Assembly: GCF_029688865.1 (NCBI RefSeq)
Contig: NZ_JARUKV010000013.1
Location: 1 to 64,000 of the forward strand
DNA length: 64,000 nucleotides
Source of the DNA: Natronococcus sp. A-GB7
Lineage (GTDB): Archaea; Halobacteriota; Halobacteria; Halobacteriales; Natrialbaceae
Reading direction: 5' to 3'
The position numbers and the translations under genes were made by a program. The stretch's first letter is position 1; each line of letters opens with the position of its first letter. Positions 32,777 through 40,680 of this stretch are shown here, piece by piece. The notes under the pieces are model-generated. The model saw nothing but the letters and a program-made list of their open reading frames with translations, did no database searches and was not told the DNA's origin.

Positions 32777-32940
32777 GAGTCGAAATCGAGCTGTCGGACC
32801 ACCACGAGGCGATGCTCGAGGAGCTGTCGGAACTTCCCGACGCAGATCCGCAAGCGGAACTCGGGGAAATCCTCGAGCCACACGCCGAACGAGCGATTCA
32901 CGACGCCTACCAGCACCACCGTCGAAACGGAACCCTTTGA
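32773..32940 (+). CDS. Small acidic hypothetical protein
   Basis: A 55-residue protein whose ATG overlaps the previous stop (ATGA). The sequence MRVEIELSDHHEAMLEELSE and the His-rich C-terminus (YQHHRRNGTL) suggest a short strand followed by helices. No family is recognised. Its retention in the coupled operon and its haloarchaeal composition argue that it is real. Confidence 0.65.
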   Translation: MRVEIELSDHHEAMLEELSELPDADPQAELGEILEPHAERAIHDAYQHHRRNGTL

Positions 32941-32951
32941 ACACAGCTAGC

Positions 32952-33104
32952 ATGAGTACAACAATCCACTTGCGCAAGAACCGATATTCGGTGACGGAAG
33001 TCCGCCCCTTCGCGATCGACAGTCCCGAGACACGGACGAAACCGACGGCCCAGACGCTGGCGGTCCAGTCGTCTCGCTCGAAGCCGACCGAGGAGGACGC
33101 ATGA
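32952..33104 (+). CDS. Small hypothetical protein
   Basis: A 50-residue frame, MSTTIHLRKNRYSVTEVRPF, then a Ser/Thr/Lys-rich tail; basic to neutral rather than acidic. Its stop overlaps the ATG of the next gene (ATGA, 33101-33104), the same coupling as the rest of the operon, which is the main evidence that it is translated. No function is apparent. Confidence 0.55.
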   Translation: MSTTIHLRKNRYSVTEVRPFAIDSPETRTKPTAQTLAVQSSRSKPTEEDA

Positions 33105-33604
33105 GCCCGCGCCGAACTCCATCAGCTCCCGATAGCGACGACGATCGCTTCGACGAACTCCGCCAGCGGGTCGAACGGCTCGAAGAACGAACCGGTCTCT
33201 CGACGACGACACCGGACGGCTCCCGGATCTCGTTCGGCCAGCTGCTCGCGGTTGGACTCACGCGTCGACAGGCGCTCGCGGCGCTCGGGTTCGTCGCCGC
33301 CGGCGCGACGACCGCCGCGGCGATCGATCGCTCCGTCGCGACCGTCGAGGCCGACGACGAGGACGGCGAGGAGTTCGACGAGCAGACCGAACTTGAGTCG
33401 GTGAGCACGGCGTACGCGGAGATCGAGGAACTCGTCGCCGACGACGGCGAGGTTCGACGGTTCGAAGCGATCGATGCGTCGGTCGTTCCGCGCTACGAGA
33501 CCGAGGACGAGATGCTCGACCTTACCGATAGCGCTGGTAGTCTCGGGCTGATCGAAACCCAGGGCGGGAGACACAAGCTGAAGTGGCGGACGGAGGACGT
33601 ATGA
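33101..33604 (+). CDS. Coiled-coil/RR module protein, short passenger
   Basis: The product is 167 residues. The shared module FDELRQRVERLEERTGLSTT, then DGSRISFGQLLAVG and LTRRQALAALGFVAAGATTA, is followed by ATVEADDEDGEEFDEQTELE and about 70 residues ending in LGLIETQGGRHKLKWRTEDV. The gene overlaps the next by four nt (ATGA). The module sequence is nearly identical at nucleotide level to that at 30620-30745, indicating recent duplication or gene conversion. Confidence 0.7.
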   Translation: MSPRRTPSAPDSDDDRFDELRQRVERLEERTGLSTTTPDGSRISFGQLLAVGLTRRQALAALGFVAAGATTAAAIDRSVATVEADDEDGEEFDEQTELESVSTAYAEIEELVADDGEVRRFEAIDASVVPRYETEDEMLDLTDSAGSLGLIETQGGRHKLKWRTEDV

Positions 33605-34200
33605 CCGAACTCAGCGGCCCCGCGACGTTTACCGAACTGAATCTGGCATCGCTTCCGTTCGCGCTCGACTTCGCGTATCGCGACGAGGACGACGAAAGCG
33701 GCTTCGTCGCGGAGACGTCCGGAGACGGCGAGATCGACCTCGGCAACGGCGACGGGGCTCGATTGAGCGGGTCCGGCGAGGGTGACGTGGCGCGGATTCG
33801 AGCGGCCGATACCCAGGGCGGCAGCCTCCGCCGCGTCGACTTCTTCCGCTGGGAGCATCGGGGCGACAACGATGGCGATGCCGCGATCGTCGGTCTCACG
33901 GATAGCGAGGGAGACGGGCCGACGGGTTGGGATGCGATCGCCGAGGAGTTCGTCGTCGGCGACAGTTCAGTGTCGTCGGAGACCGAGTTCGAGACCGGTC
34001 GCCACTACCAGCTGTGGATGCTCTCCGACGACGTGCCGGGGCGAACGACGTTCGTCCTCTATCACGACGGCGAAGTCGAGGTCGAGGAGATCGACGATAC
34101 GCTCAGCGAGAACTACGAGAACATCGTCTATCTCGAGAACACGGACGTCGAGATCAGACTGCACGCCCACGCCTGGGGACCGCTCCCGCCCGAACTGTAA
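33601..34200 (+). CDS. Beta-rich acidic hypothetical protein
   Basis: The product is 199 residues, mostly predicted beta strands: SLPFALDFAYRDEDDESGFV, GEGDVARIRAADTQGGSLRR, RHYQLWMLSDDVPGRTTFVL and NTDVEIRLHAHAW near the C-terminus. There is no signal peptide. The gene is coupled to the module protein upstream and lies 2 nt from the PHP-like gene. Probably a passenger or ligand-binding subunit of a surface complex; this rests on context only. Confidence 0.6.
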   Translation: MTELSGPATFTELNLASLPFALDFAYRDEDDESGFVAETSGDGEIDLGNGDGARLSGSGEGDVARIRAADTQGGSLRRVDFFRWEHRGDNDGDAAIVGLTDSEGDGPTGWDAIAEEFVVGDSSVSSETEFETGRHYQLWMLSDDVPGRTTFVLYHDGEVEVEEIDDTLSENYENIVYLENTDVEIRLHAHAWGPLPPEL

Positions 34201-34202
34201 CC

Positions 34203-35264
34203 ATGGCAGAGATAGTGGACGACTGGACCGATTCAGCCGACTTCGACGACCCGAGGAAGACGGGGGACCACCACCACGCGAGGACGGACGAGCCGATCGA
34301 TACCCCCTACGGCGTCCTCGACTACGCGGTCGGCGACGGTCCCGACACGGACGGAAACGCGATCACCGAGTCGTACGACCTCTTCTACATGATGAACTCG
34401 AGCGGGCCGACCCACTGGCCGTGGGACGATCCGCCGACGGGCGAATCCAGGGATCCGGTCGAACTCGGCGTCGTCGCGATCCCGGCCTACGAGCTTCACT
34501 TCGGGACCCACACGTACGGCCTGTTTTCGACGGTCGATCAGGCGAGCTCGAAGATCGGCGGCGTGCCCGAAAAACACCAGAGCACGCTCGACAACCGAAA
34601 GCACGCGAACGGTTACCCCGAACCGATCGTCGGGTTCGCCCACGTCGGTCGGTACGTCGGCGAAGAGACGATCACAGATCGCGAGTACGAGCGGTTTCGA
34701 TTCAACGTCGAACGGCTCGCTCGACAGGACGTCCCGTCGGTCGTCGGAACTGGCCGCAACTCGGAGTATCCCCACGAGGAGACCCGGCTGCTGTGGGACC
34801 GCCTGCTGACGGAGTTCGCACCCGCGTACCTCCCGATCAAGATCGCTCACAACGATCCGCGGGGTGACGAGGACGGCGTCGTCGGCGACGGACTCGACAG
34901 GCGGTGGTACTCTACGCTCATGAGCGCCGACGAGTACGACGTCGACGACCAGGCAGCGACCAGAGTAGCGGCCCGCGAAGCGATCGGACGGCGAGCCGTT
35001 CTCGCGCACTTTCGCGATTCGTTCGACCCCGATGGATCGATTCCCGAGCCTCCAGTCGTCGAGGACGCGGGAGTCGACGGAGCTACCGTCTACGTCGAGT
35101 CCGATGCGGACGAACAGGTCTGGATCACGGCCGGAGGAGAGGGGGTCGAAACCGGCACGAGCGTCGATGTTTCCGAAGGCGAGCGGTATCTCCGGTGTGA
35201 GCTGTGGAACGACGACGAATCGGCGCTCACTCTGACTCAGCCGTGGGGGATCCGCTCCGAGTGA
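34203..35264 (+). CDS. PHP-domain-like protein, copy 3
   Basis: The product is 353 residues. The N-terminus has DHHHARTDEPIDTPYGVLDY, with His residues at the place of motif I. IVGFAHVGRYVGEETITDRE aligns with the AHPGRY block, VPSVVGTGRNSEYPHEETRL and LPIKIAHNDPRGDED follow, and the C-terminal domain reads VYVESDADEQVWITAGGEGV and ends in ALTLTQPWGI. Several PHP metal ligands appear replaced. The gene is 2 nt from both neighbours' ends, so it belongs to the operon that ends with the methyltransferase-kinase gene. Confidence 0.65.
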   Translation: MAEIVDDWTDSADFDDPRKTGDHHHARTDEPIDTPYGVLDYAVGDGPDTDGNAITESYDLFYMMNSSGPTHWPWDDPPTGESRDPVELGVVAIPAYELHFGTHTYGLFSTVDQASSKIGGVPEKHQSTLDNRKHANGYPEPIVGFAHVGRYVGEETITDREYERFRFNVERLARQDVPSVVGTGRNSEYPHEETRLLWDRLLTEFAPAYLPIKIAHNDPRGDEDGVVGDGLDRRWYSTLMSADEYDVDDQAATRVAAREAIGRRAVLAHFRDSFDPDGSIPEPPVVEDAGVDGATVYVESDADEQVWITAGGEGVETGTSVDVSEGERYLRCELWNDDESALTLTQPWGIRSE

Positions 35265-35265
35265 G

Positions 35266-37137
35266 ATGAGCGTGTTAGCCTGTCCCGAGTGTTTCGGTAC
35301 CCTGGAGTCCCGAGAGGACGTGACCTGTGGGTCGTGTGGCACCTCGTTCCGAACAAGGTACGGAATCCCCAGCTTCCTCCCCACAGAGAGCAGTGACAGC
35401 GGGCTACTGTCGGACGACGAGTTAGCGGAGTTCGCGAACCGTGCGGAAGAACAGTCCGTTCGCCGGGCGATAGCAGCCGTCGACAACGAAAAGCGACGAC
35501 AAGCGATCAGCAACGAACTCAACTCGGTCAACAGGGACAACTGGCGGATTCTGGCCTCAAGCTACCTCGGTGGTCGATGTCTCGACCTGAACGCGGGGTT
35601 CGGACGACGGGCCGGGCAACTCGCACCGCTGGTGGACGAGGTGTACGCGCTCGATTCGAACGTTCACAAGCTCCGGGTGCTATCGGCACGCGACGAGTTC
35701 CGAGACGCCGGTCCGGTGTATCCGGTACATGCCACCGCCGACGCCCTTCCGTTCGGTCCGAACGTTTTCGATACGGTGGTTCTCGAGTACTTCGACGGAT
35801 CACTCGCCGATCTCCGTACGACGCTGCGAGCGGTTGTGACGCGTCTCGAGCCGGGGTCGTCGGTCGTCGTGTTCACGAGCGGGGGGTTCGGGGTCGGTAA
35901 AGCCCTCGACGACGTCCTTGGCGGAGGACGACCGTCCGTCTCCAGTTGCAGACCGATGACACACGGGCGTCTGAGGAGTGCGTTGCGATCGCTGGGGTTT
36001 TGGGATCTCGAAACGCTCAGCTTTCTCCCTACGTATTCCGCGACTAAGTACGTCTTCGACGGAGGGAACGTCCACAACTACGACGTCGCGTTGAGTTCGG
36101 AACTCGATGGACGGTTTCGAGACGTGTCGAAACTCACCACGGCGGCGTTCGATCGAGCAGCGGTGCTTTCGGAGCTCTCGCCTATCTCCTGTATTTTGGC
36201 TCGTTACGAGCCGGACGAGTGGAGTCGTCGCTCGCACCGGACCACCGGGCATGTAGTTGAACCGCAAACTGACTCAAGAGTCGTCGTTTCAGGAAGGGCG
36301 AGGGCGATCGTCCTGGATTACTTGGAGGAGGGTCTCCAGCGGATTCACAAGGTTCCGAACCGGAGACGACACGGGTCGATAAATCGAAACGAGGGGAGAG
36401 TCGTCGACCACCTGCGATGGAACGGTGACGAGCTCTCCGATACGTTTCCGAGAGGCGACGTCGTCACATCTTCGATGGGACCCATTAGACGAGAGGAACC
36501 CGTCTCGGGAACGCAGCTCTCCGAGTGCCTCTCGAACGGTACTGTCTCGTTCGAGGCGTGTATCGACACGGTGTTGGAATGGGTGATCCAGTTTCAGCGG
36601 CGGTACCGACGGAGTTGCGACGAACGTGTCCGGACCGAAGTACGGGGAGCAGCTTCGGAGTACTGGCCGGACGAGTCGTTTCAGGGGGACGTTACGTTGT
36701 TCGGCGTGCCCGTTCACGGCGATCTGGTTTCTGGAAACGTATTCGTCGAGGCCGACCGCGTCTCCGCCGTGATCGACTGGGAGTACGGTCGGCTGAACGG
36801 GAACCCGATCGTCGATTCGGGATACTTCCTGCTGCGCCTGGGCAAGGAGTTGTTCGGGACGTTCGACGAGGGGTTTGAAACCCTGTTCGTCCGGGACAAC
36901 GGTTACAGTGTCGCTCTGAGTGCGGCCATAGATCGGTACTGCGAGCAACTAGAGATATCGAAGGAGGCGTTCTATTACTACCTGCCGCTGGCGTACGCAC
37001 ACAGAATCGAGATCGAACGGGAACACGGGATACGCGTATCGGAGCGGACGATCGACAAGCGGCTCGGTCGGATCGATCTCGTACGGAGTTACGAAATGGA
37101 TGAACTTCGAGCGCTGCGGTCATCGACCCGTGGCTGA
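35266..37137 (+). CDS. Zinc-ribbon / methyltransferase / APH-like kinase fusion (WbdD-like architecture)
   Basis: The product is 623 residues. A zinc ribbon has CxxC pairs at 6/9 and 21/24 (ACPECF, TCGSCG). The SAM-dependent methyltransferase core includes RCLDLNAGFGRRAGQLAPLV, EVYALDSN, VHATADALPFGPNVFDTVVL EYFDG. The C-terminal third is an aminoglycoside-phosphotransferase/kinase fold with VPVHGDLVSGNVFVE (catalytic HGD...N) and AVIDWEYGRLNGNPIVDSGY. Methyltransferase plus kinase in one chain is the layout of WbdD, which caps O-antigen with methyl phosphate and so sets chain length. Last gene of the coupled operon. The stop codon lies in an IS200/IS605-like hairpin, so the C-terminus may have been altered. 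Confidence 0.8.
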   Translation: MSVLACPECFGTLESREDVTCGSCGTSFRTRYGIPSFLPTESSDSGLLSDDELAEFANRAEEQSVRRAIAAVDNEKRRQAISNELNSVNRDNWRILASSYLGGRCLDLNAGFGRRAGQLAPLVDEVYALDSNVHKLRVLSARDEFRDAGPVYPVHATADALPFGPNVFDTVVLEYFDGSLADLRTTLRAVVTRLEPGSSVVVFTSGGFGVGKALDDVLGGGRPSVSSCRPMTHGRLRSALRSLGFWDLETLSFLPTYSATKYVFDGGNVHNYDVALSSELDGRFRDVSKLTTAAFDRAAVLSELSPISCILARYEPDEWSRRSHRTTGHVVEPQTDSRVVVSGRARAIVLDYLEEGLQRIHKVPNRRRHGSINRNEGRVVDHLRWNGDELSDTFPRGDVVTSSMGPIRREEPVSGTQLSECLSNGTVSFEACIDTVLEWVIQFQRRYRRSCDERVRTEVRGAASEYWPDESFQGDVTLFGVPVHGDLVSGNVFVEADRVSAVIDWEYGRLNGNPIVDSGYFLLRLGKELFGTFDEGFETLFVRDNGYSVALSAAIDRYCEQLEISKEAFYYYLPLAYAHRIEIEREHGIRVSERTIDKRLGRIDLVRSYEMDELRALRSSTRG

Positions 37138-37146
37138 AGCCGTGGG
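37127..37146. mobile_element. IS200/IS605-like hairpin at the operon end
   Basis: CCCGTGGCTGAAGCCGTGGG is an imperfect version of the CCCACGGCTGAAGCCGTGGG type. It contains the TGA stop of the preceding gene. No transposase is nearby; it may now serve as terminator. Confidence 0.45.
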
Positions 37147-37176
37147 CCTTCTCCTCGCATCTCTGTGAGCCGCGTG

Positions 37177-37950
37177 CTACGGGTCGATGTCCGGGTGTTC
37201 CTCGAGGTGGCTCGGAACACCGTCGGCTGCTCCGCGTAAAATTTCGTCCCTCGTTCGTTGCCAGCGACGGTGTCTCACCAGAACAACGACGGGGATCGTA
37301 TCCACACCGACGATCTTGGCGAGCGCCAATCGATGGCGCCCGTCGTAGAAAATGAACTCCCCGTTTCGGTCGATATTGACGGCTACTTCGCCGTTTATTT
37401 TCCGGTACGATTCTCGCCTCGGACGAGACGCCATCGGGTCCTTCCACCGTTCCGTTAGCAGCTCGGCCTGTGATTTATAGCCGAACTCGCTCATAGCTTC
37501 GAACATCGAATCCAACTTCTCACACCGATCCCGGAGATCGGCTTCGGTCGTGTGCCCCCACATCGCAGAGGGGTCCTCGCCGTTCCGAATCCGTCGAAGC
37601 AACGACTGGTAGTACCTCGTCTCCTCCCACTCTCTCCCCTCGACGAAGCGTTGTTCGAACGACTCGAGCACATACATGTGGAACTCACCGTCGCGTTCAC
37701 CGAAGTCGTACGTCTCCCGATCCCACGAACCACCGACAACTGTTCCGGCGACCTTCCGGTTCGGTTTGTCGAACGGTATCATTGATCTGGTGACGGTCGT
37801 TGGATCGACCGTGACGAGTTCGTACGGGTCGATGCGCGAGTGGTATCGAACGTCGTTGTAGAGCTTTCTCGCTCGAAGCCGCTTGTCGACGTAGCAGTCA
37901 CGCGCCTCGAGCAACCACCTCGAAGTTACTGCGCCGTTACGAACTCTCAT
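37177..37950 (-). CDS. ParB/sulfiredoxin-fold-like protein, copy 2
   Basis: The product is 257 residues from ATG 37950. The N-terminal half includes IDPYELVTVDPTTVTRSMIP; the core GEVAVNIDRNGEFIFYDGRH RLALAKIVGVDTIPVVVLVR matches the ParB box motif and the two paralogs. It overlaps the upstream copy 3 by 14 nt. The shared end (HRRWQRTRDE, then HLEEHPDIDP) parallels copy 1 (EHPDLRPL). Suggested role: ATP- or phosphate-binding enzyme in glycan synthesis. A DNA role is unlikely without a helix-turn-helix. Confidence 0.6.
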   Translation of the reverse strand: MRVRNGAVTSRWLLEARDCYVDKRLRARKLYNDVRYHSRIDPYELVTVDPTTVTRSMIPFDKPNRKVAGTVVGGSWDRETYDFGERDGEFHMYVLESFEQRFVEGREWEETRYYQSLLRRIRNGEDPSAMWGHTTEADLRDRCEKLDSMFEAMSEFGYKSQAELLTERWKDPMASRPRRESYRKINGEVAVNIDRNGEFIFYDGRHRLALAKIVGVDTIPVVVLVRHRRWQRTRDEILRGAADGVPSHLEEHPDIDP

Positions 37951-38728
37951 GTCCCGGTAAATTGCCGGCGTACGGTTTGTAGCCTGGACAGAGCGGGTGT
38001 CCGTACTCCGTCTCTGCGAACTCGTACTCCAGCGTCCGTTTGCTCTCAAGGAACCCCTCGTGAACGGCGACTACCCTCACCGGGATCCGATCGACGTCCA
38101 GAATTTTCGCCAGCGAGAGACGGTGGCGACCGTCGACGAAGAGCAACTCACCGTTCCGTCCGATATCGACCGCCACCTCGTGGTAGTGTTTTTTGTACGG
38201 AAGGATCTTCTCGTACGGCGTTCCTCGTCCCTGCGCGAGCAGTTCCGGCTGCGTCTGATAGCCGTGGTCTTTCATATTCGTATAGAGCCGATCGAGGTAT
38301 CGACAGCGCTCGAACACTCCGGTTTCTGACGTTCGGTTGTCCATCACGCGCTCACCGTTTCGCACCCGTACGACCCGTGACTGGATCGCCGACATCTCCG
38401 ACCACGCGATATCGTCGACGTGGCGCTCGAGCAGGCAGCGATACCACTCGGACGAATCGACGAACCGCTCGTCGTTTCGATCCCAGTCTCCGTCTAGTAC
38501 GAGGCCGGCCATCGTCCAGGCGTTTTTGTGTGCGTTCGGCCGGCCGGTGACGCGCTCGATCTCGCTCGGTGGTGCCCAGAGTACTACGAACGGGTCGAAG
38601 TAGCTGGACGTGTACTTCAGCAGACCGAGATCGCTCAAGAGTACCAGACATATCGGGCGAAGCTGTACGATAGCTGACCGCAACAGTCCCGCGAAACGGA
38701 GTGTGCGGTCGAGTGGTTTAGGAGTCAT
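37937..38728 (-). CDS. ParB/sulfiredoxin-fold-like protein, copy 3
   Basis: The product is 263 residues. The region before the core has FDPFVVLWAPPSEIERVTGR and WYRCLLERHVDDIAWSEM. The core reads HEVAVDIGRNGELLFVDGRH RLSLAKILDVDRIPVRVVAV, very close to copy 2. Its start overlaps the 3' end of the membrane-protein gene by 11 nt and its end overlaps copy 2, so the three genes form one coupled operon read leftward. Confidence 0.6.
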   Translation of the reverse strand: MTPKPLDRTLRFAGLLRSAIVQLRPICLVLLSDLGLLKYTSSYFDPFVVLWAPPSEIERVTGRPNAHKNAWTMAGLVLDGDWDRNDERFVDSSEWYRCLLERHVDDIAWSEMSAIQSRVVRVRNGERVMDNRTSETGVFERCRYLDRLYTNMKDHGYQTQPELLAQGRGTPYEKILPYKKHYHEVAVDIGRNGELLFVDGRHRLSLAKILDVDRIPVRVVAVHEGFLESKRTLEYEFAETEYGHPLCPGYKPYAGNLPGHESS

Positions 38729-40514
38729 TCGAACCCGGATCGATCAGGTAGAGCGTAACCCCTCCGTTGGAGACGACTCTGTTGGATCCGTCGGTGGTAT
38801 CGATATACCGGTAGTCGTCGGCCTCGAACCGTAATCCTTCCCAGACGATAGTGTCCTGGATTCGACTCGATTCCGTGATCGGTACGTACGTCTGCTCGTC
38901 GTACTCGTTTCTGATGTCCTGGTCGGCAAAGTGAGACGGAACGCCCGACAACAGGTTTCTTGCCTCCGGCGGTCCTTCCCTCACGTCGGCGTATCGGCTC
39001 GGATTGGATCGAAGACGATCGTACGCAATCGAGTCGTCGTCGTACTCGTAGACGGCATCGAATCCCGCTACTTGTACCTCCGTGACGTGGCTCGACGACT
39101 GATAAAAATAGGGAGAGGGAAAAACGACGAGCAGCGTCAGTGCCAGCAACACGACGGAAACGACTACGAAAGCGTTCCTCGCACGCGTCTTGCCGAGCCC
39201 CAGACCCAGAATCAGCTTGCCGAGACCGATCGCCCCGACGATCGTAACAAGGACCATAATGAACGCGTGGTGGCGAAAGTACTGATCGCTTCCAGTCCCG
39301 TGTTGGAGGTAGATGAGAAAGAGTACGAACAGCGGGATGATGCTGGCAGAGAGAACGGCCACGGTGTATTTCTCTCGATGTGAACAGTCGGAGAACGGAT
39401 TGAGAACGGACTGTTCTCGACTCGGCGAGAGCAGCGTGATCACGACGATTAACGCGAGAACAGCAGTGAGCATCGAGAACAGCGAGGGAACGAAAAACAG
39501 TTTGAAAAACACCTCCAGAACGGATCCACCGATCGCCTCGAGCGAGGACGCTCGAGCGGCAGTCGGGCGTCCGACCTCCGTGTCCATGAAGATCCGCTCG
39601 ACTCGCCCGGCCAGGTGGCTTTCGAAGCGTCCGAGCCGGTAGATCCATACCCAGAAGATCGCGGCTGCCAGGCCGAACGTGTAGACGACGTTCGGTCCGG
39701 TTACTATCCCCTTCAGGCGGGGCCAGTGCTGGAACAGATAGTGTATCGCCACGAGCGAGGAGAGGACGATCAGGAGGTTGGCGGCCTGCTGAGGGTGAAG
39801 GATGATGAGCGTCCCGAACGAGACGAGAAACAGGACGAACGTTCGAACGCTCCGTCTCATATAAAAAACGATCAGCGAGAAAAGGACGAACGGAACGAAC
39901 ATGTGGGCCTGACTGGTCGGATGGACGAACAGCCCACCCGAGTTGTGGTTGACCGGCAAGAGGAGGAACCCGGCGAAGACGCCGAACAACACGACGCTTC
40001 GCTCCGTAGCTATCGCACGCACCGTCAGCGGAACGAAGACGAAAAACATCGAGAGAAAGACGATGACTGTTACGAGAAGCGCCGTATTGAGCGGCATGTC
40101 CGTTACGAACACCGTCACTGTTCCGAACAGATGTACCGCGGGATAGACGAATTCGTTTCCGTCGACGTTTCCGGCCATCAGATCCATCGTCCGACCGAGG
40201 TGGGAGAGCGCGTCGCCTTCTCCCTTGTAGTAGTAGCCCCGAAGCACGGGGAGTGAGACGACGGTGAGCATGGCCGTTCCCGATAGAAACACTCCCGCGT
40301 ACCGTACCCGATCGAGCTCGGTAGAGAAGAGTACGACGCTGGCGACGACGAAGGCGATACCGAGCGCGACCCAGACCGCCGGCGGCGTCTGCGTGTAGAT
40401 CGAGTACTCGTATCCGCGAACCGGGTTCGTGTAGGCGAGGAGGACGCTCAGCGTGACGAGCGCGAATCCCAGCGAGAGAAGGATCTTGAACGCGCTCTCC
40501 CGGCGGTGTTCCAT
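38718..40514 (-). CDS. Polytopic membrane protein, possible GT-C-type glycosyltransferase or polymerase
   Basis: The 598-residue protein has about 12-14 helices in its first 450 residues and an exported acidic C-terminal domain of about 130 residues. An early loop carries YYKGEGDALSHLGRTMDLMA, with acidic and His residues in the position of the GT-C motif; LHPQQAANLLIVLSSLVAI and FWVWIYRLGRFESHLAGRVE follow, aligned with AHPVTIPF and LVVRLAGTIES in 4309-6195. First gene of a leftward operon with two ParB-like proteins. Three CTAGs lie in the divergent promoter region (40551-40631). The 680-codon frame covering the same region is a shadow. Confidence 0.72.
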   Translation of the reverse strand: MEHRRESAFKILLSLGFALVTLSVLLAYTNPVRGYEYSIYTQTPPAVWVALGIAFVVASVVLFSTELDRVRYAGVFLSGTAMLTVVSLPVLRGYYYKGEGDALSHLGRTMDLMAGNVDGNEFVYPAVHLFGTVTVFVTDMPLNTALLVTVIVFLSMFFVFVPLTVRAIATERSVVLFGVFAGFLLLPVNHNSGGLFVHPTSQAHMFVPFVLFSLIVFYMRRSVRTFVLFLVSFGTLIILHPQQAANLLIVLSSLVAIHYLFQHWPRLKGIVTGPNVVYTFGLAAAIFWVWIYRLGRFESHLAGRVERIFMDTEVGRPTAARASSLEAIGGSVLEVFFKLFFVPSLFSMLTAVLALIVVITLLSPSREQSVLNPFSDCSHREKYTVAVLSASIIPLFVLFLIYLQHGTGSDQYFRHHAFIMVLVTIVGAIGLGKLILGLGLGKTRARNAFVVVSVVLLALTLLVVFPSPYFYQSSSHVTEVQVAGFDAVYEYDDDSIAYDRLRSNPSRYADVREGPPEARNLLSGVPSHFADQDIRNEYDEQTYVPITESSRIQDTIVWEGLRFEADDYRYIDTTDGSNRVVSNGGVTLYLIDPGSNDS

Positions 40515-40550
40515 GCCAGTACCTCTCGAGTCGATCGGATAAAGATGCCT

Positions 40551-40631
40551 CTAGGGCCGTCAGCGAGCCGAAAACGCAACGATTGCCGGACGGTCCGGGA
40601 CCGCCTACTAGTCCGGCCGGTCCCGTACTAG
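40551..40631. promoter_or_regulatory. CTAG-containing divergent promoter region
   Basis: CTAG occurs at 40551, 40608 and 40628 between the divergent membrane-protein and GT4 genes. The tetranucleotide is normally rare in haloarchaeal DNA. The spacing and the palindromic ACTAGTCC suggest an operator or methylation site. Confidence 0.4.
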
Positions 40632-40680
40632 GGGGGTCGACGTATTTCACGGCTCGAGTCCTCGTGTGGTATCGTTCACC

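Noticed and set aside
28037-37137. Prophage tail region
   Set aside because: The fibre-like repeats suggested it, but there are no capsid, portal, terminase, tape-measure or integrase genes. The neighbours are glycan and surface genes.
24789-38728. Plasmid partition (ParAB) system
   Set aside because: The ParB-like proteins have no ParA partner, no helix-turn-helix and no iteron or parS-like repeats.
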